NCBI GenBank assembly: GCA_024516035.1
Contig: CM044957.1
Span: 48,738,449-48,802,448, forward strand
Length of the DNA: 64,000 nucleotides
Source of the DNA: Bactericera cockerelli
Lineage: Eukaryota > Arthropoda > Insecta > Hemiptera > Triozidae
Direction of reading: 5' to 3'
Each line of letters starts with the position of its first letter. Position 1 is the stretch's first letter. The notes below the pieces were generated by a model. It had not been told where the DNA came from. It ran no database searches and worked only from the letters and a program-made list of their open reading frames with translations. Both the position numbers and the translations under genes were made by a program. Shown here in pieces: positions 1 through 8,589 of this stretch.

Positions 1-2
1 GT

Positions 3-102
3 NNNNNNNNNNNNNNNNNNNNNNNNNNNNNNNNNNNNNNNNNNNNNNNNNNNNNNNNNNNNNNNNNNNNNNNNNNNNNNNNNNNNNNNNNNNNNNNNNN
101 NN
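3..102. other. Assembly gap (100 N)
   Basis: Exactly 100 unknown bases, the usual placeholder for a scaffold gap of unknown size. Continuity between bases 1-2 and the rest is not established. Confidence 0.98.
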
Positions 103-282
103 AAGACAGTTGAACAGATTTCTTTTTTTCATCTTCTTTTTTTTATGAACATTAATAAAAGGAGAGATCTGTAAGAGTACCTTCGAGTAGATAGATCGAC
201 AATTGAAATTTGTCAAACATTCCAAAATTTCAGCATTAAAGTTTCTTTTTTTAAAAATTTGGGTTTAATGTCTGGTAGTCAC

Positions 283-518
283 TGCACTAGTAGTCAAGTG
301 GTTAACGCGCTAGTCTGGTAATCCAGGTAGTGAAGGTTCGAATCCAGATCCGTTGCCGTTGGTTCGAATCCCACCCAATGCATGAAATTTTTTCCTCATT
401 AATTTGAGTTTGTGACCACATAGTAATAAGACTCTGAGGGTTAGGTGGTAGAAAATGCTTTAAGCATTAACCTCGCCTGCTGGTTACCTTCCACTAAAGA
501 GTATTATTATTATTATTT
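283..518 (+). mobile_element. tSINE-A copy (tRNA-derived SINE)
   Basis: The head has an A-box-like AGTCAAGTGGTTAACGCG and two B-box-like motifs (GGTTCGAATCC at about 335 and GGTTCGAATCCC at about 360), so part of the head is duplicated. The body runs through TTTGTGACCACATAGTAATAAG, TGCTTTAAGCATTAACCTCG and GGTTACCTTCCACTAAAGAG into an (ATT)n tail. Six further near-full copies occur in the window in both orientations. It is non-coding and presumably moved by a LINE that uses short tandem tails (inference). Confidence 0.85.
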
Positions 519-640
519 GACACTTTATTGGTAAACTACATGATACGAGTACATTCAACAAAATAGACATGAAAAGAAAAGAACACAATAGAATAAGTAG
601 TGAACCAAGGTTAAAGCCTGTGGCTTTCTCTTCCACCGAA
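519..640 (-). mobile_element. LINE 3' tail (LT family), 5'-truncated
   Basis: On the minus strand this starts near GGTGGAAGAGAAAGCC and ends in CAATAAAGTGTCA followed by (ATA)n. That matches the other LT copies here and resembles the 3' UTRs of CR1/jockey-like LINEs with an AATAAAG-type signal (inference). It directly abuts the (ATT)n tail of the preceding tSINE-A. Confidence 0.55.
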
Positions 641-740
641 CCCCATTAGTATTATTATTATTATTTCAGTTAGTGTTCACTCAGCTTTGCTGGGGTTTCA
701 ATGAGGTGCGGGTAAAACCAAGCATCCTCATCTACTGGTT

Positions 741-923
741 TCAGAACTTGCGGACTATTCGGGTGGTGTTGAGAATGACAGCTTTTTGAAGGAGGATATA
801 CACATTCTTGTTGATGTTTAGTATTTCTAGGCTCTGATGTAGGGATCTTGGGATGTAGGGATTATTATTATGAATATGTACGCGTTGTGCTCCCCATCTT
901 GCGTCGCATGTAGAGCACAACAC
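741..923 (-). pseudogene. Possible LINE reverse-transcriptase C-terminal remnant
   Basis: An open minus-strand frame of 60 codons. Its last third (residues about 22-60) reads like the end of a non-LTR retrotransposon ORF, with the motif LQKAVILNTTRIVRKF followed by a stop. This Q-K-A-V-x-L-N-T-x-R-I-V-R-K pattern is familiar from the extreme C-terminus of jockey/CR1-like reverse transcriptases, recalled without an alignment. No upstream polymerase domain is visible, so it is a truncated relic. It lies about 100 bp beyond an LT tail but need not belong to the same insertion. Confidence 0.35.
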
Positions 924-1140
924 ACCAATGATTTATAATAATGTTTACGAATTTCGCAATCACGGGGTCATCCCCTGACCGGCACGCAAACATTTTGCAA
1001 CTATTTTGGCAACCATTAGCTCGGCACGCCGGGACTCCGCAATTAACTCGTCTAATATCTTCGTGATCGTTCGTCATCTTCCGGCGTTTTCCCGATCGGA
1101 GGTCGAGGAAACACGACGTGACCACGTGTTGGACAAGGAC
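890..1140. other. GC-richer unassigned stretch
   Basis: Higher GC and CpG content than its surroundings, with short overlapping frames on both strands (868-1125 minus, 1006-1302 plus). Neither frame has recognisable motifs, and the plus frame runs into the GA tract. No gene is claimed. Confidence 0.3.
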
Positions 1141-1157
1141 AAAAATGATGTTAATGA

Positions 1158-1243
1158 AAGAAAGAGAGAGAGAAAGAGAGAAAGAAAGAGAGAGAGAGAG
1201 AGAGAGAAAGAAAGAGAGAGAGAGAGAGAGTCAGAGAGAGAAA
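1158..1243. repeat. (GA)n-rich microsatellite
   Basis: Imperfect GA/GAAA tract. It produces artefactual Arg/Glu-rich frames on the plus strand. Confidence 0.95.
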
Positions 1244-1313
1244 TGTCATCATCTCAATTTCGAAAATATACCGGATGGACATTTAGACAACCCCTGCTCT
1301 AATAGTTACACAC

Positions 1314-1486
1314 ATAAGGGTTGGGTGGAAGAGATTGCCAAAGGACATATACCTATTATGTACATATTTATTAATTTATTTTTTTTTAAATTTTTTCTCA
1401 TTTTACTTCTCTTACACTGCATATTAATTCGTAATTATCTGTTTCGCATATATGTCCAGTTAAAAAAGTGTTAAATAATAATAATA
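1314..1486 (+). mobile_element. LINE 3' tail (LT family)
   Basis: Starts at GGTTGGGTGGAAGAGATTGCC and ends AAAAAAGTGTTAAATAATAATAATAAT, the hallmark start and (ATA)n end of the LT family. It interrupts one unit of the ~97-bp array. Confidence 0.6.
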
Positions 1487-1644
1487 ATACCTATACTGTC
1501 TTATACTTGATTTTTGAATTTTTCCTTAAAACTTGTGTAATTTGACGTAACCTGTTGTCAGGATAGACAACCCCTACCTCAATAATCACGTACATACATT
1601 TGTTTTTTGATTGATTTTTTCCTTAAGACTTGTGTAATTTGACG

Positions 1645-2269
1645 GGCAATAGGTGAGTTCGGTGCGAAGATTACCCGCACCTTTTTCGCATGTATGAATT
1701 CGGTGCCGCCGAAAAAAGGTGATGTATGAGTTCGGTGCGGTCCTAATGACTTATAAATTGATTGTTTTTTTTATAATGTACTCTGTTGCTTGTTAACAGT
1801 CATCCTGCTGTTATTTAGTTAGTAGATTATGTTGTAGACAGTTACATTCAGCAAGGCTATCCATTTCCTCCTTGAAGGCCATGCCTAGGGTTAATAGTAG
1901 GGTTAGGTAAAATACAATGAAGGCCATGCCTTGGGTTTATAGTAGGGTTAGGTAAAATACAAAGAAGGCCATGCCTTGGGTTTATAGTAGGGTTAGGTAA
2001 AATACAATGAAGGCCATGCCTTGGGTTTATAGTAGGGTTAGGTAAAATACAATGAAGGCCATGCCTTGGGTTTATAGTAGGGTTAGGTAAAATACAATGA
2101 AGGCCATGCCTCGGTTTATTAATTGGAGGCCATGCCTATAAGGAAAAAAATACTATAATTACCTGATCATCAGGGCAAGTACCAGGGCACCGAATTCATA
2201 CATGACCTTTTTTAGGCGGCACCGAACTCATACGTTTTTTTATTTTCCGCACCGAACTCATACGTAGCC
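1645..2269. mobile_element. 625-bp inverted-repeat element with 8-bp target duplication
   Basis: Flanked by ATTTGACG at 1637-1644 and 2270-2277. The neighbouring array units have this octamer once, so it is a target-site duplication. Each end carries three inverted copies of a TATGAGTTCGGTGCGG-like motif (about 1645-1743 and 2181-2269). The centre is a 45-bp tandem repeat. No transposase is encoded. An 8-bp duplication fits hAT, P, Merlin or related superfamilies, but the ends (GGC...) do not settle which. Confidence 0.7.
1874..2118. repeat. 45-bp tandem repeat, five units plus a partial
   Basis: Units start at 1874, 1919, 1964, 2009, 2054 and 2099, exactly 45 bp apart, each beginning GAAGGCCATGCC and containing AGTAGGGTTAGGTAAAATAC. 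The array is confined to the core of the 625-bp inverted-repeat element. Confidence 0.95.
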
Positions 2270-2452
2270 ATTTGACGTATAGGCTGTTGCTAGGATAGAC
2301 AATCCCTACCTCAATTATCACACACATACATTTGGTTTTTGATTGATTTTTTCCTTAAGACTTGTGTAATTTGATGGAGCTGATGATAAAATAGACAATC
2401 CAAATTTAAATAATCACACACACACACACTAGACTTTTTCCTCAAGGCTTAT

Positions 2453-2595
2453 ACCGACCTCAGTAGCTTGATCGATAAGGCGGCGCACATTTAACCTGGA
2501 AGTCGGTGGTTCAACTCGTAGATTTAGTTGTAATATCACGAAAGTGATTAACACAAATAGGTAATATGATAAATTCAACTTAAAAAAAAAAAAAA
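2453..2595 (+). mobile_element. tSINE-C copy with target duplication
   Basis: tRNA-derived head ACCGACCTCAGTAGCTTGAT with B-box-like GGTGGTTCAACTC, body with ATCACGAAAGTGATTAACAC, and a poly(A) end. A 14-bp flank (TCCTCAAGGCTTAT, 2439-2452) is repeated with one mismatch at 2596-2609. Relative to other copies it lacks about 20 bp after the B box. Confidence 0.9.
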
Positions 2596-2619
2596 TCCTC
2601 AAGACTTATGTAATTTGTT

Positions 2620-2793
2620 TACATGAGAGCTAGAGATAATGCATGAGCAACTCTTGGAGATTATTCCAGGTCATTATCTTGTCATCTCGATCTTTATAAT
2701 CCCACCAATCCTCCTTCGTCATGAGGAAATACTGGGGCCCAAGACACGGGGGTAGTCAGTATCACATCGTTTAATTTAATCTATGCCACTTAA
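2620..2793. other. No recognisable feature
   Basis: Mixed-composition DNA between tSINE-C and tSINE-B. No frame or repeat family recognised. Confidence 0.4.
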
Positions 2794-2803
2794 TCATTTC
2801 CAT

Positions 2804-3127
2804 AGTAGTCACCGTGGCAGAGTGAGTTAGCGCGCTAGGCATTGCACGCATGGTGACCTGGGTTCAATTCCCAGCGGGGCAGGATTTTTTCTGCTCTGTA
2901 CTTGGATGTTCGGGGTCCACTCATACCTCGTGAGGAAAAATGAGTAGTTACTTGTATGAGTAACGACCAGTGGCGGCATTACCAGAGTAAAAAGAAATTA
3001 ATGTAATAGAATAATTCGAAATGTGAAGGAGGCTCTTAGTAATGCTGCGCTACCCACAAAAATTGTGAAGAGGCCTTGTGCTTCACCACAAATAAAATCA
3101 TAAAAAAAAAAAAAAAAAAAAAAAAAA
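2804..3127 (+). mobile_element. tSINE-B, full length, with target duplication
   Basis: The head has GTGGCAGAGTGAGTTAGCGC (A-box-like) and GGGTTCAATTCCC (B-box-like). The body contains GTTCGGGGTCCACTCATACC, GAGTAGTTACTTGTATGAG and GAGGCTCTTAGTAATGCTGC, and the tail is poly(A). TCATTTCCAT at 2794-2803 is repeated at 3128-3137, an exact 10-bp target duplication. This is the best reference copy of the family here. Confidence 0.92.
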
Positions 3128-3333
3128 TCATTTCCATCCAAAGACTAGAGCTAAGTTTTTGGCTCGGGTCATTAAAAATAAGAAGAATAATTATAATAAT
3201 CTGTATTATTTTATTTATTTATGTAAAGCGGGGGGTCGTATTGCAACATTTTGTCTCGCAACATTGTGAAACGTTTCTTATATACATATTACATAATATA
3301 TAACGTTTCATTCTATTATATAATTTGTGAATC

Positions 3334-3512
3334 TTTATTAGAAGGACAAAGTAACAATGTTTACAGTAGGTATATAATTAAGAAAAAAGAAATGATAAAA
3401 AGTTTGAAAAATAAATAAATAACAAAGAAGAAAAAGTAATCTACTTGTCTTATGTCTTAACTAAAGAGCTGGGTTATTGCCTGCGGCAATCTCTTCCACC
3501 CAACCCTTCCAC
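3334..3512 (-). mobile_element. LINE 3' tail (LT family)
   Basis: On the plus strand it runs from CTTTATTAGAAGGACAAAGT to GGCAATCTCTTCCACCCAAC. The minus strand therefore shows the LT start followed by an A/T-rich 3' UTR and an AATAAAG signal. Confidence 0.65.
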
Positions 3513-3575
3513 CCAATAATCTAACCATCTAGCCTTAATTAAAATTTGCTCCGCTATACTTAGAATCATATACGG

Positions 3576-3728
3576 CCAGTGTCGATGGCGCGTTGAATGC
3601 ACCGGTTCTCGTAGGATCACCAAATTTAAGCAACGTCCAACGAGATGAAGACTTCGTGTTACTGTGGTATTCCGGCCCAACTCAGGCTGGGTGAGGTTAA
3701 TGTTTGTGAGTTTCCTGCGAATGCGAGG
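3576..3728 (+). mobile_element. 5S-SINE fragment
   Basis: The head GTGTCGATGGCGCGTTGAAT through GGTTCTCGTAGGATCACC and TTAAGCAACGTCC aligns with the 5' half of arthropod 5S rRNA. It then passes into the family body GGCTGGGTGAGGTTAATG. The 3' end is replaced by an inverted fragment that makes a hairpin. Confidence 0.8.
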
Positions 3729-3740
3729 AAACTCACAAAC
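3702..3740. repeat. Hairpin formed by two inverted 5S-SINE tail fragments
   Basis: GTTTGTGAGTTTCCTGCG and the inverted CGAGGAAACTCACAAAC (one base shorter) flank a 4-nt spacer. Both arms derive from the 5S-SINE tail. Confidence 0.85.
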
Positions 3741-3790
3741 CGGCCCTTAGGCCGGGCCCTTTTATAATTCGGCCCTTAGGCCGGAATCCC
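3738..3790. repeat. Twin palindromes GGCCCTTAGGCC
   Basis: CGGCCCTTAGGCCG occurs twice about 34 bp apart, each nearly self-complementary. Function unknown. Confidence 0.7.
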
Positions 3791-3799
3791 AAAGACCAA

Positions 3800-4200
3800 A
3801 GAGTGCAAGTATTGAATTTTTTTATTTTGAACCGTTTCGCAGTATTTTTTGTCGAATTTTGAAAAAAAATCCAGGTCTGTGGTTTCAAACCAGATGTGGT
3901 TTCAAGTCCACGAGTTACATCCAGTGGAAACCTTCTCCCGTCCTGGGTTCGATCCCCGTCGCCGGAACACACCTAATCGTGATTGTGACTTCACCAGCGT
4001 AGCACGTGCGTCGCAGCCATTGTAGTCGTGATTAATGGTTCTAAAGCACGACCAAACCTTCCTCCATCGTAGCTTGGCCTGACCTTCCAGGCCAGAGAGA
4101 ATAGGAGGCACCAGTGGTGTGGCTGCAGGGGGCGATGGGGATGCTTCGAGGCATTGAATAAATACCAAAAAATAAACTTAATTTTAGAAGAAAAATAATC
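3800..4200. other. Unassigned stretch with a tRNA-like B-box
   Basis: Contains CTGGGTTCGATCCCCGTCGC at about 3944, a B-box-like motif suggesting a degraded tRNA-derived SINE. The rest (3990-4160) is GC-richer and unrecognised. The minus frames at 3733-3972 and 3902-4168 show no domain. Confidence 0.35.
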
Positions 4201-4202
4201 AT

Positions 4203-4285
4203 TTTTGGTTTAAAGTCGCTTTCGAATGCATGGTTATATCACTCTCAAAGGCGGGCGTTTTACCCTCCATTCGCCGGAAATGACT
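4203..4285 (-). mobile_element. 5S-SINE 3' tail fragment
   Basis: TTTAAAGTCGCTTTCGAATG, GCATGGTTATATCAC and TTTTACCCTCCATTCGCCGG match the tail of the 5S-SINE in inverted orientation. The head is missing. Confidence 0.7.
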
Positions 4286-4289
4286 AATA

Positions 4290-4500
4290 AAGTAATAATG
4301 CAAGTAATTCTTATACCTTTTTGTTTGTTGTTTTTTTTTTTTATTTTACAAAATGAAAATTTTAATGACTAACTGAATTGAGGGTAACACCCTTGATATG
4401 ACTATGCAGACTAATTAAACCCTAATTTTTTCAAAAAAAATATGTAAGCAACAGAATAATTATTTATTTATTTTTTAGAAATATAAATTTTCACTCAATT
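4290..4500. other. AT-rich, nothing recognised
   Basis: Homopolymer T and A runs. No coding potential or known repeat. Confidence 0.5.
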
Positions 4501-4505
4501 CAGTC

Positions 4506-4750
4506 AGTCAGTCTGGCTGGGGGACTATAAACAAAGAGTAGACCAGCAGTTTCGCTGGGGGACTATAAACAGGGAGTAGACCAGCAGTCTGGCTGGGGGA
4601 CTATAAACAGGGATCAGACCACCATTGTCGTGGTTCTGGGGGCCCTTGTCAATAATAAGCCTCCTTGTAAAGACAGTGGTAGAAGTGCTGAGTCATTCCT
4701 CCACTGTCTGGCTACCATCGTTCACGATGACGCCACCCTATGATAATAAA
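4506..4750. repeat. Repeat F, longest copy
   Basis: Three tandem ~45-bp modules of GGCTGGGGGACTATAAACAG plus GGAGTAGACCAGCAGT, then a unique part with GGTTCTGGGGGCCCTTGTC and CATCGTTCACGATGACGCCA. Related copies lie at 32149-32345 and, in part, at 6808-7040 and 27402-27448. Class unknown; non-coding. Confidence 0.75.
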
Positions 4751-5250
4751 TTGATAGAGAAGTCAGAAGTTGTGCTTGCGTGGACATATACCTAGGTACT
4801 GTAAGTTAATGTACATTGCTCTCAGGGAGAGAAATTGCAATTTCTTTGGTTATTTAAACCATAATCAGCTCGTTGTTTCGCCACTGTTTTTTATGCATAC
4901 ATATAAATAGTGTATATTCATATAAACTTATATTGTTCAATATTGTTTTTATAACTTTTATGAGTGGTATATGGCATTGTATTTATGTATACCACAAGAA
5001 CAGATATCTACAAAACAATAGTAAGTACCTATACTGATATTATATTTACATCGTAAACATGGCTTTACATTATGGTGGTAATGTGTTTTGATATTGTTTA
5101 TAACTTATATACTCGTATATTGTCGTGAGAGTTGTATAATATATACTTAAACATTATTATATTGAAATATTATTATACCTAGTTAGGTACGTCCTATATA
5201 CCTACTAGGTACTAATTATATATAAACTTTAGAACATTTTTTTTTCTTCT
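4751..5250. other. AT-rich 500 bp, nothing recognised
   Basis: Low-complexity AT-rich DNA with short TATA runs and no frame or known element. Confidence 0.5.
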
Positions 5251-5251
5251 T

Positions 5252-5282
5252 TTTTTATTGGTTTAACGTCGCTTTCAGATGT
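5252..5282 (-). mobile_element. 5S-SINE terminal fragment
   Basis: Contains GGTTTAACGTCGCTTTCAGA after a T run, the inverted 3' end of the family. Confidence 0.55.
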
Positions 5283-5439
5283 TATTATTTTGACTAAAAA
5301 TGGTAATATTTTATTAAAGGCTCATGAATGTACTTATCACAAATGACCCGATTTTTTATCTACTTATCACTTTGTAAAGTCTAGTTATATCACTTATACT
5401 GTGATAAAAATACGATAAGAACCCGCTCCATCACACTTC

Positions 5440-5640
5440 AGTACCATCTGTGATGGTAATCGAACCCTGTAACTCTTGATTGCAAAGTCGCCACCTGTTG
5501 CTTCTCATGTAAGACTGATATGAGATAACACTTTTGTTTATTTGAGATAAAAAAAGCAAATTTCGAGTGAGGAAATTTCCACTCACTAGAATCGAACCCA
5601 CAACCTTGTGTAACATTGGCATTTCACCGAACCATGATAA
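5440..5640 (-). mobile_element. Two degraded tRNA-like heads
   Basis: On the minus strand, AGGGTTCGATTACC (about 5455) and GGGTTCGATTCTAG (about 5592) are B-box-like motifs, each preceded by plausible tRNA-like arms. They sit back to back with a tSINE-C-like head on the opposite strand. Pseudo-SINE remnants are more likely than tRNA genes because no acceptor stem pairs. Confidence 0.4.
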
Positions 5641-5853
5641 GGCGGAGGACTCGTAAACTGGAGGTCGCTAGTTCGAGTCCAAAGTACAGAAAAATATGAG
5701 TACGGCGAGAATTATTGTGATTAACACAAATGAGATAATATTACTGGCTTTTTGTTTCATAAAACAATTTAAAATATAGTTTGACTCTTTACAATATGGT
5801 TCATTCAAAATTTCATGTAACAAGAAGAAGAAGAAGAAGAAAAAAAAAAAAAA
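5636..5853 (+). mobile_element. Diverged tSINE-C
   Basis: ATAAGGCGGAGGACTCGTAA, GGAGGTCGCTAGTTCGAGTCC and GTGATTAACACAAATGAGAT follow the tSINE-C order. A longer body and a (GAA)n/poly(A) tail end at about 5853. Confidence 0.55.
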
Positions 5854-6050
5854 ATCATCACGCTCCAATGGCCAACCAATCATTTTTCACGACACACTGA
5901 ATAGCCAAATTTATTATTCATACAACGAGACTATTTTTATAAGATAAATTAAAAGTAAAAAAACAAATACTTTTTTTTACAAAAAACGAACACAATTCTC
6001 GGAAGTAATATCCACCCAAAGTACATTAATTCAAAATTTAAAGTTGAAAT

Positions 6051-6344
6051 ATGAAAGTTGATCCCAGCTGTGCAGGACTTGCAGCAGGAGCAACATCGGA
6101 AATGATGAAATATGGAATGGCCGAAATCACGTCTGATCCTGAGAGCGTACAGCGAAACGATGGACTTGAGATGACTTCGGATGCTTTCGATGAGTTATCA
6201 ATCGTTGAGCCGGGAGTCACCGGTCAGGAGAGCGAATGCAGTCAATCAGGATCGGTCTCCAGTCAGGAGAGAGTTACAACTCACCGGTGGAGAACATCGA
6301 GACTCTCTGACAGAGTTCACAGGTTTGATAGCTTTAAGAATTGA
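6051..6344 (+). CDS. Possible exon, acidic Ser/Glu-rich protein segment
   Basis: An open frame of 97 codons in a GC-richer island that is not repeated elsewhere in the window. The predicted segment is hydrophilic, Ser/Glu/Asp-rich and probably disordered (for example SDPESVQRND and QESECSQSGSVSSQE), with no recognised domain. The frame stops two to three codons inside the left inverted repeat of the foldback element at 6339. A consensus-like 5' splice site (GGGTGAGTAG, about 6347) lies just inside that element. The start codon is the first ATG; an exon beginning at an AG near 6075 is equally possible. It may not be a gene. Confidence 0.25.
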   Translation: MKVDPSCAGLAAGATSEMMKYGMAEITSDPESVQRNDGLEMTSDAFDELSIVEPGVTGQESECSQSGSVSSQERVTTHRWRTSRLSDRVHRFDSFKN

Positions 6345-6724
6345 ATGGGTGAGTAGAAGAACCAGGAATGTCAAAAATCGATTTTTTTTTCTTCGTAGAA
6401 TAAGAAAGAATGTACTCTTTTCATATCATCTCTGTGAATATGAAGGAGAAATACCCCTTAAAAGTATATTTTTTTTCGATTTTAAAGTGGGGGAAGCGGA
6501 AAAAAAATCTGATGTAATACAAGGAATGTAACAAAATCATTGACCACTTTTGCTAGCGGTATTAGTACATAGTTGTGAGAATCTTGTCGAATAACAAGGA
6601 ATGTAAAATTTAATTTTATTATACTCATTAGCATCAGGAAAGCAAAAATAAGACAAATCTTATTTCTGCTTTCCTGAAAAGTCGATTTTTGACATTCCTG
6701 GTTCTTCTACTCACCCATTCAATT
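6339..6724. mobile_element. 386-bp foldback/MITE with perfect 43-bp inverted ends
   Basis: Bases 6339-6381 (beginning AATTGAATGGGTGAGTAGAA) are an exact inverted copy of 6682-6724. The interior is AT-rich and non-coding. TTAA occurs just outside both ends but not symmetrically, so the target duplication is unresolved. Confidence 0.85.
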
Positions 6725-6744
6725 AACTGACTAACCAGTGCAGG

Positions 6745-7045
6745 CGCGGCCGGTGCTTGGGAGCTGCGGAACTGCAGCACCCCCAGACGAAAAAGAGACA
6801 CGAAATAGTCTGGCTGGGGGACGTTAAACAGGGAGAAGACCAGTGTCTCGCTAGAGGACTATAAACAGAGAACAGACTAGCCAACCCTTACAAGACAGGC
6901 TAGCTTGCAGTTTCCTAAGGGTTTAATGGCTTATAAAGAAAAGTCCAAGTCCTCATGATGGTTGATCGCACATAGAAATAAAGTTGGCTGGAGACCATCA
7001 CTCCCCCTTCCAGCTGTAGACAAGCTGGATACAACAACAACAACA
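6745..7045 (+). repeat. Composite of GC-rich end, repeat F modules and a dispersed tail
   Basis: GCGCGGCCGGTGCTTGGGAG with GCTGCGGAACTGCAGCACC is repeated in inverse form at 46083-46130. Repeat F modules (GGCTGGGGGACGTTAAACAG) follow, then AAAGTCCAAGTCCTCATGAT through AGCTGTAGACAAGCTGG, which recurs at 11436-11560. Ends in (CAA)n. Confidence 0.55.
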
Positions 7046-7136
7046 AAAAGAGGGGATTTTCTCAGGCCCTAACTCGTACACAATGAAAATCATTACACAT
7101 TTCTATAATAATTAATCTATAATTATTATGATTGGC

Positions 7137-7255
7137 ATGGTAAACAAAATCAAACTCTTTAGATACTGAAAGAGCTACTCTGTAAATCCTATTTTAGTCC
7201 GGTGTATGTGGCAGCACACCCAAAACATTTGACCACCGGCCTCGTCTGAACCACT
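7137..7255 (-). mobile_element. Dispersed repeat K
   Basis: Inverse of 45547-45661. Shared landmarks are GTTTACCATG, CTTTAGATACTGAAAGAGCT and GTCCGGTTTATGTGGCAGCA-like sequence. It may be the terminal part of a DNA transposon whose end is CAGGCGCGGTCGGTG (inference). Confidence 0.55.
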
Positions 7256-7291
7256 GTTTCTCTAGTTAATTAGAAATGAATAATAAGATTT

Positions 7292-7443
7292 CAGTCGAAC
7301 CTGGATATAGGAGAACTCAGGGGACCGGATGTTTTTCTCTTATATCCAGGTTTCTCTTTTAAAGAGGTTATTTTACCTTAAACAGGGGTAGTTTTGACCT
7401 AAAAATTGTTCTATTATAGTCAGGTTATATCCAAGTTTGACTG
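7292..7443. mobile_element. Pogo/mariner-like MITE
   Basis: Ends CAGTCGAACCTGGATATA and inverted TATATCCAAGTTTGACTG are related to pogo-type (Tc1/mariner) termini. A TA follows the right end, but the left flank is TT. 152 bp, non-coding. Close relative at 13841-14018. Confidence 0.7.
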
Positions 7444-7486
7444 TATATAGAAATAATAATAATAATATCGCCTTACTTAAATTGCT

Positions 7487-7531
7487 GGAAGAGGACTATG
7501 AAGTCCTCTTCGAGCTTCATAGTCCTCTTCC
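7487..7531. repeat. 16-bp perfect hairpin
   Basis: GGAAGAGGACTATGAA and TTCATAGTCCTCTTCC are exact inverted copies around a 13-nt loop. The hairpin sits where the LT family normally begins with GGAAGAGATTGCC, so it looks like a local inverted duplication. Confidence 0.9.
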
Positions 7532-7712
7532 ATAGGCAATAACCCCGCCCTTTAGTTAGGACATATGTATATATTTTGTTTTTTTGTTTTGTTCTTTTTT
7601 TACCTTGTTTATATTATTAATATTGTCTATTTTTTTTTTTTATATTTACCATTATTGTCTGTATATATATGTTCTTCCTACTAATAAAGAGTTTCTAAAT
7701 AAATAAATAAAT
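7524..7712 (+). mobile_element. LINE 3' tail (LT family)
   Basis: GGCAATAACCCCGCCCTTTA, a T-rich 3' UTR, then CTAATAAAGAG and an (AAAT)n tail. Orientation is opposite to most LT copies here. Confidence 0.65.
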
Positions 7713-7715
7713 AAA

Positions 7716-7881
7716 ATAAGTCCCATTATTCCAGCAGTAAGCCCAAGACGTATTATTATGTGGTAAAAATCCCAAATGGGAGGATAAGTTGTCATGTCCC
7801 GGCTGGGTTTCGAACCCGCGACCTCTGGAATCTCTGGATTCACAGAGTGCTGCTTTTACCAGTGAGCTACCGGGTCACACA
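7716..7881 (-). mobile_element. tSINE-D copy
   Basis: Minus-strand head CCCGGTAGCTCACTGGTAAA with B-box GGGTTCGAAACCC. The body contains GACATGACAACTTATCCTCC and GGGCTTACTGCTGGAATAAT. The tail is cut at the junction with the LT (AAAT)n. Confidence 0.85.
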
Positions 7882-7939
7882 AGCTGAAATTTGGCACGAA
7901 ATATTCGCACTGTTTCTCAATGTGAAATTATTGATCGAA

Positions 7940-8435
7940 CACACTGAGGGAGCGAAGCGACCTCACTAAGTGAGGTTCTGTTTTAACTTGCATACTTGAC
8001 GATTTGGCTTTCGTTTGTCTGTCTATCTGTATGTATGTATGTCTGTCTGTCTGTTCCGCGATAGCTCCCCACCGGATTCTTCAAAATTGATAAAAGTTTG
8101 TATACTTGTTCATTGGGGTCCTAAAATTTTACCTATAGTTTTTGGGCCGAAAAAGGCCACTCGAGGCCAAATGGGGGCCATTTTGGTGAAAATTGAAAAC
8201 GATTTTTCTATTTTTATTGAAACAAGCAAGGCTCTTTAAATTTTGCAGAGTCGTTGGGAAAATATATTAAAGTTCAGTGGTAAAGTTTGGTGATCGTGAA
8301 AGCCAAGGGGGACGCACTGTGGTAATAAAAAAAAAGGGCCGGTTGATATAATTTAATTAAAACCTATCGTGTGGGGTATTGAATGAAAGGTCTCGATGTC
8401 CTCATGCTTGATTGAAATAATGGATGATATGTCAT
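7940..8435 (+). repeat. Unclassified dispersed-looking repeat (AGTGAGGTTCTG block)
   Basis: Begins with GAGGGAGCGAAGCGACCTCA and a (TGTC)n stretch followed by non-coding sequence with AATTTTGCAGAGTCG. The AGCGAAGCG...AGTGAGGTTCTG opening plus GTCTGTCTGT style resembles non-coding parts of transposons in other invertebrates. I cannot assign a superfamily, and no second copy is in the window. Confidence 0.35.
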
Positions 8436-8589
8436 TCATTCCCTTTGTGTATGACTATTATAGTTCGTCATACATAGACACTGATGTCACGTCATGACGT
8501 CATAACTACATACATTCGAAGATGCCACGTCACCCGTCATACAAGAACGAAATATGACACGATAATTACAACCTATATTAAGTTGATTT

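Larger units (their letters stand above)
1262..2650. repeat. Tandem array of ~97-bp units, invaded by three elements
   Basis: The motif ACTTGTGTAATTTGACG followed by ATAGACAAYCCCTACCTC and a TCACRYACATACATTTG segment recurs at 1531, 1628, 2360 and, diverged, 2604. Removing the inserted elements (LT at 1314-1486, the 625-bp inverted-repeat element at 1645-2269 and tSINE-C at 2453-2595) restores spacings of about 97, 99 and 87 bp. The array therefore predates the insertions. Confidence 0.75.

Noticed and set aside
1874..2118. Possible CRISPR-like array (regular 45-bp spacing)
   Set aside because: The whole 45-bp unit is repeated with no variable spacers, inside a eukaryotic mobile element.
8478..8505. 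CRE-like palindromes (ACGTCATGACGTCA) as a promoter
   Set aside because: Isolated, within a dispersed-looking repeat, with no nearby gene or start site.
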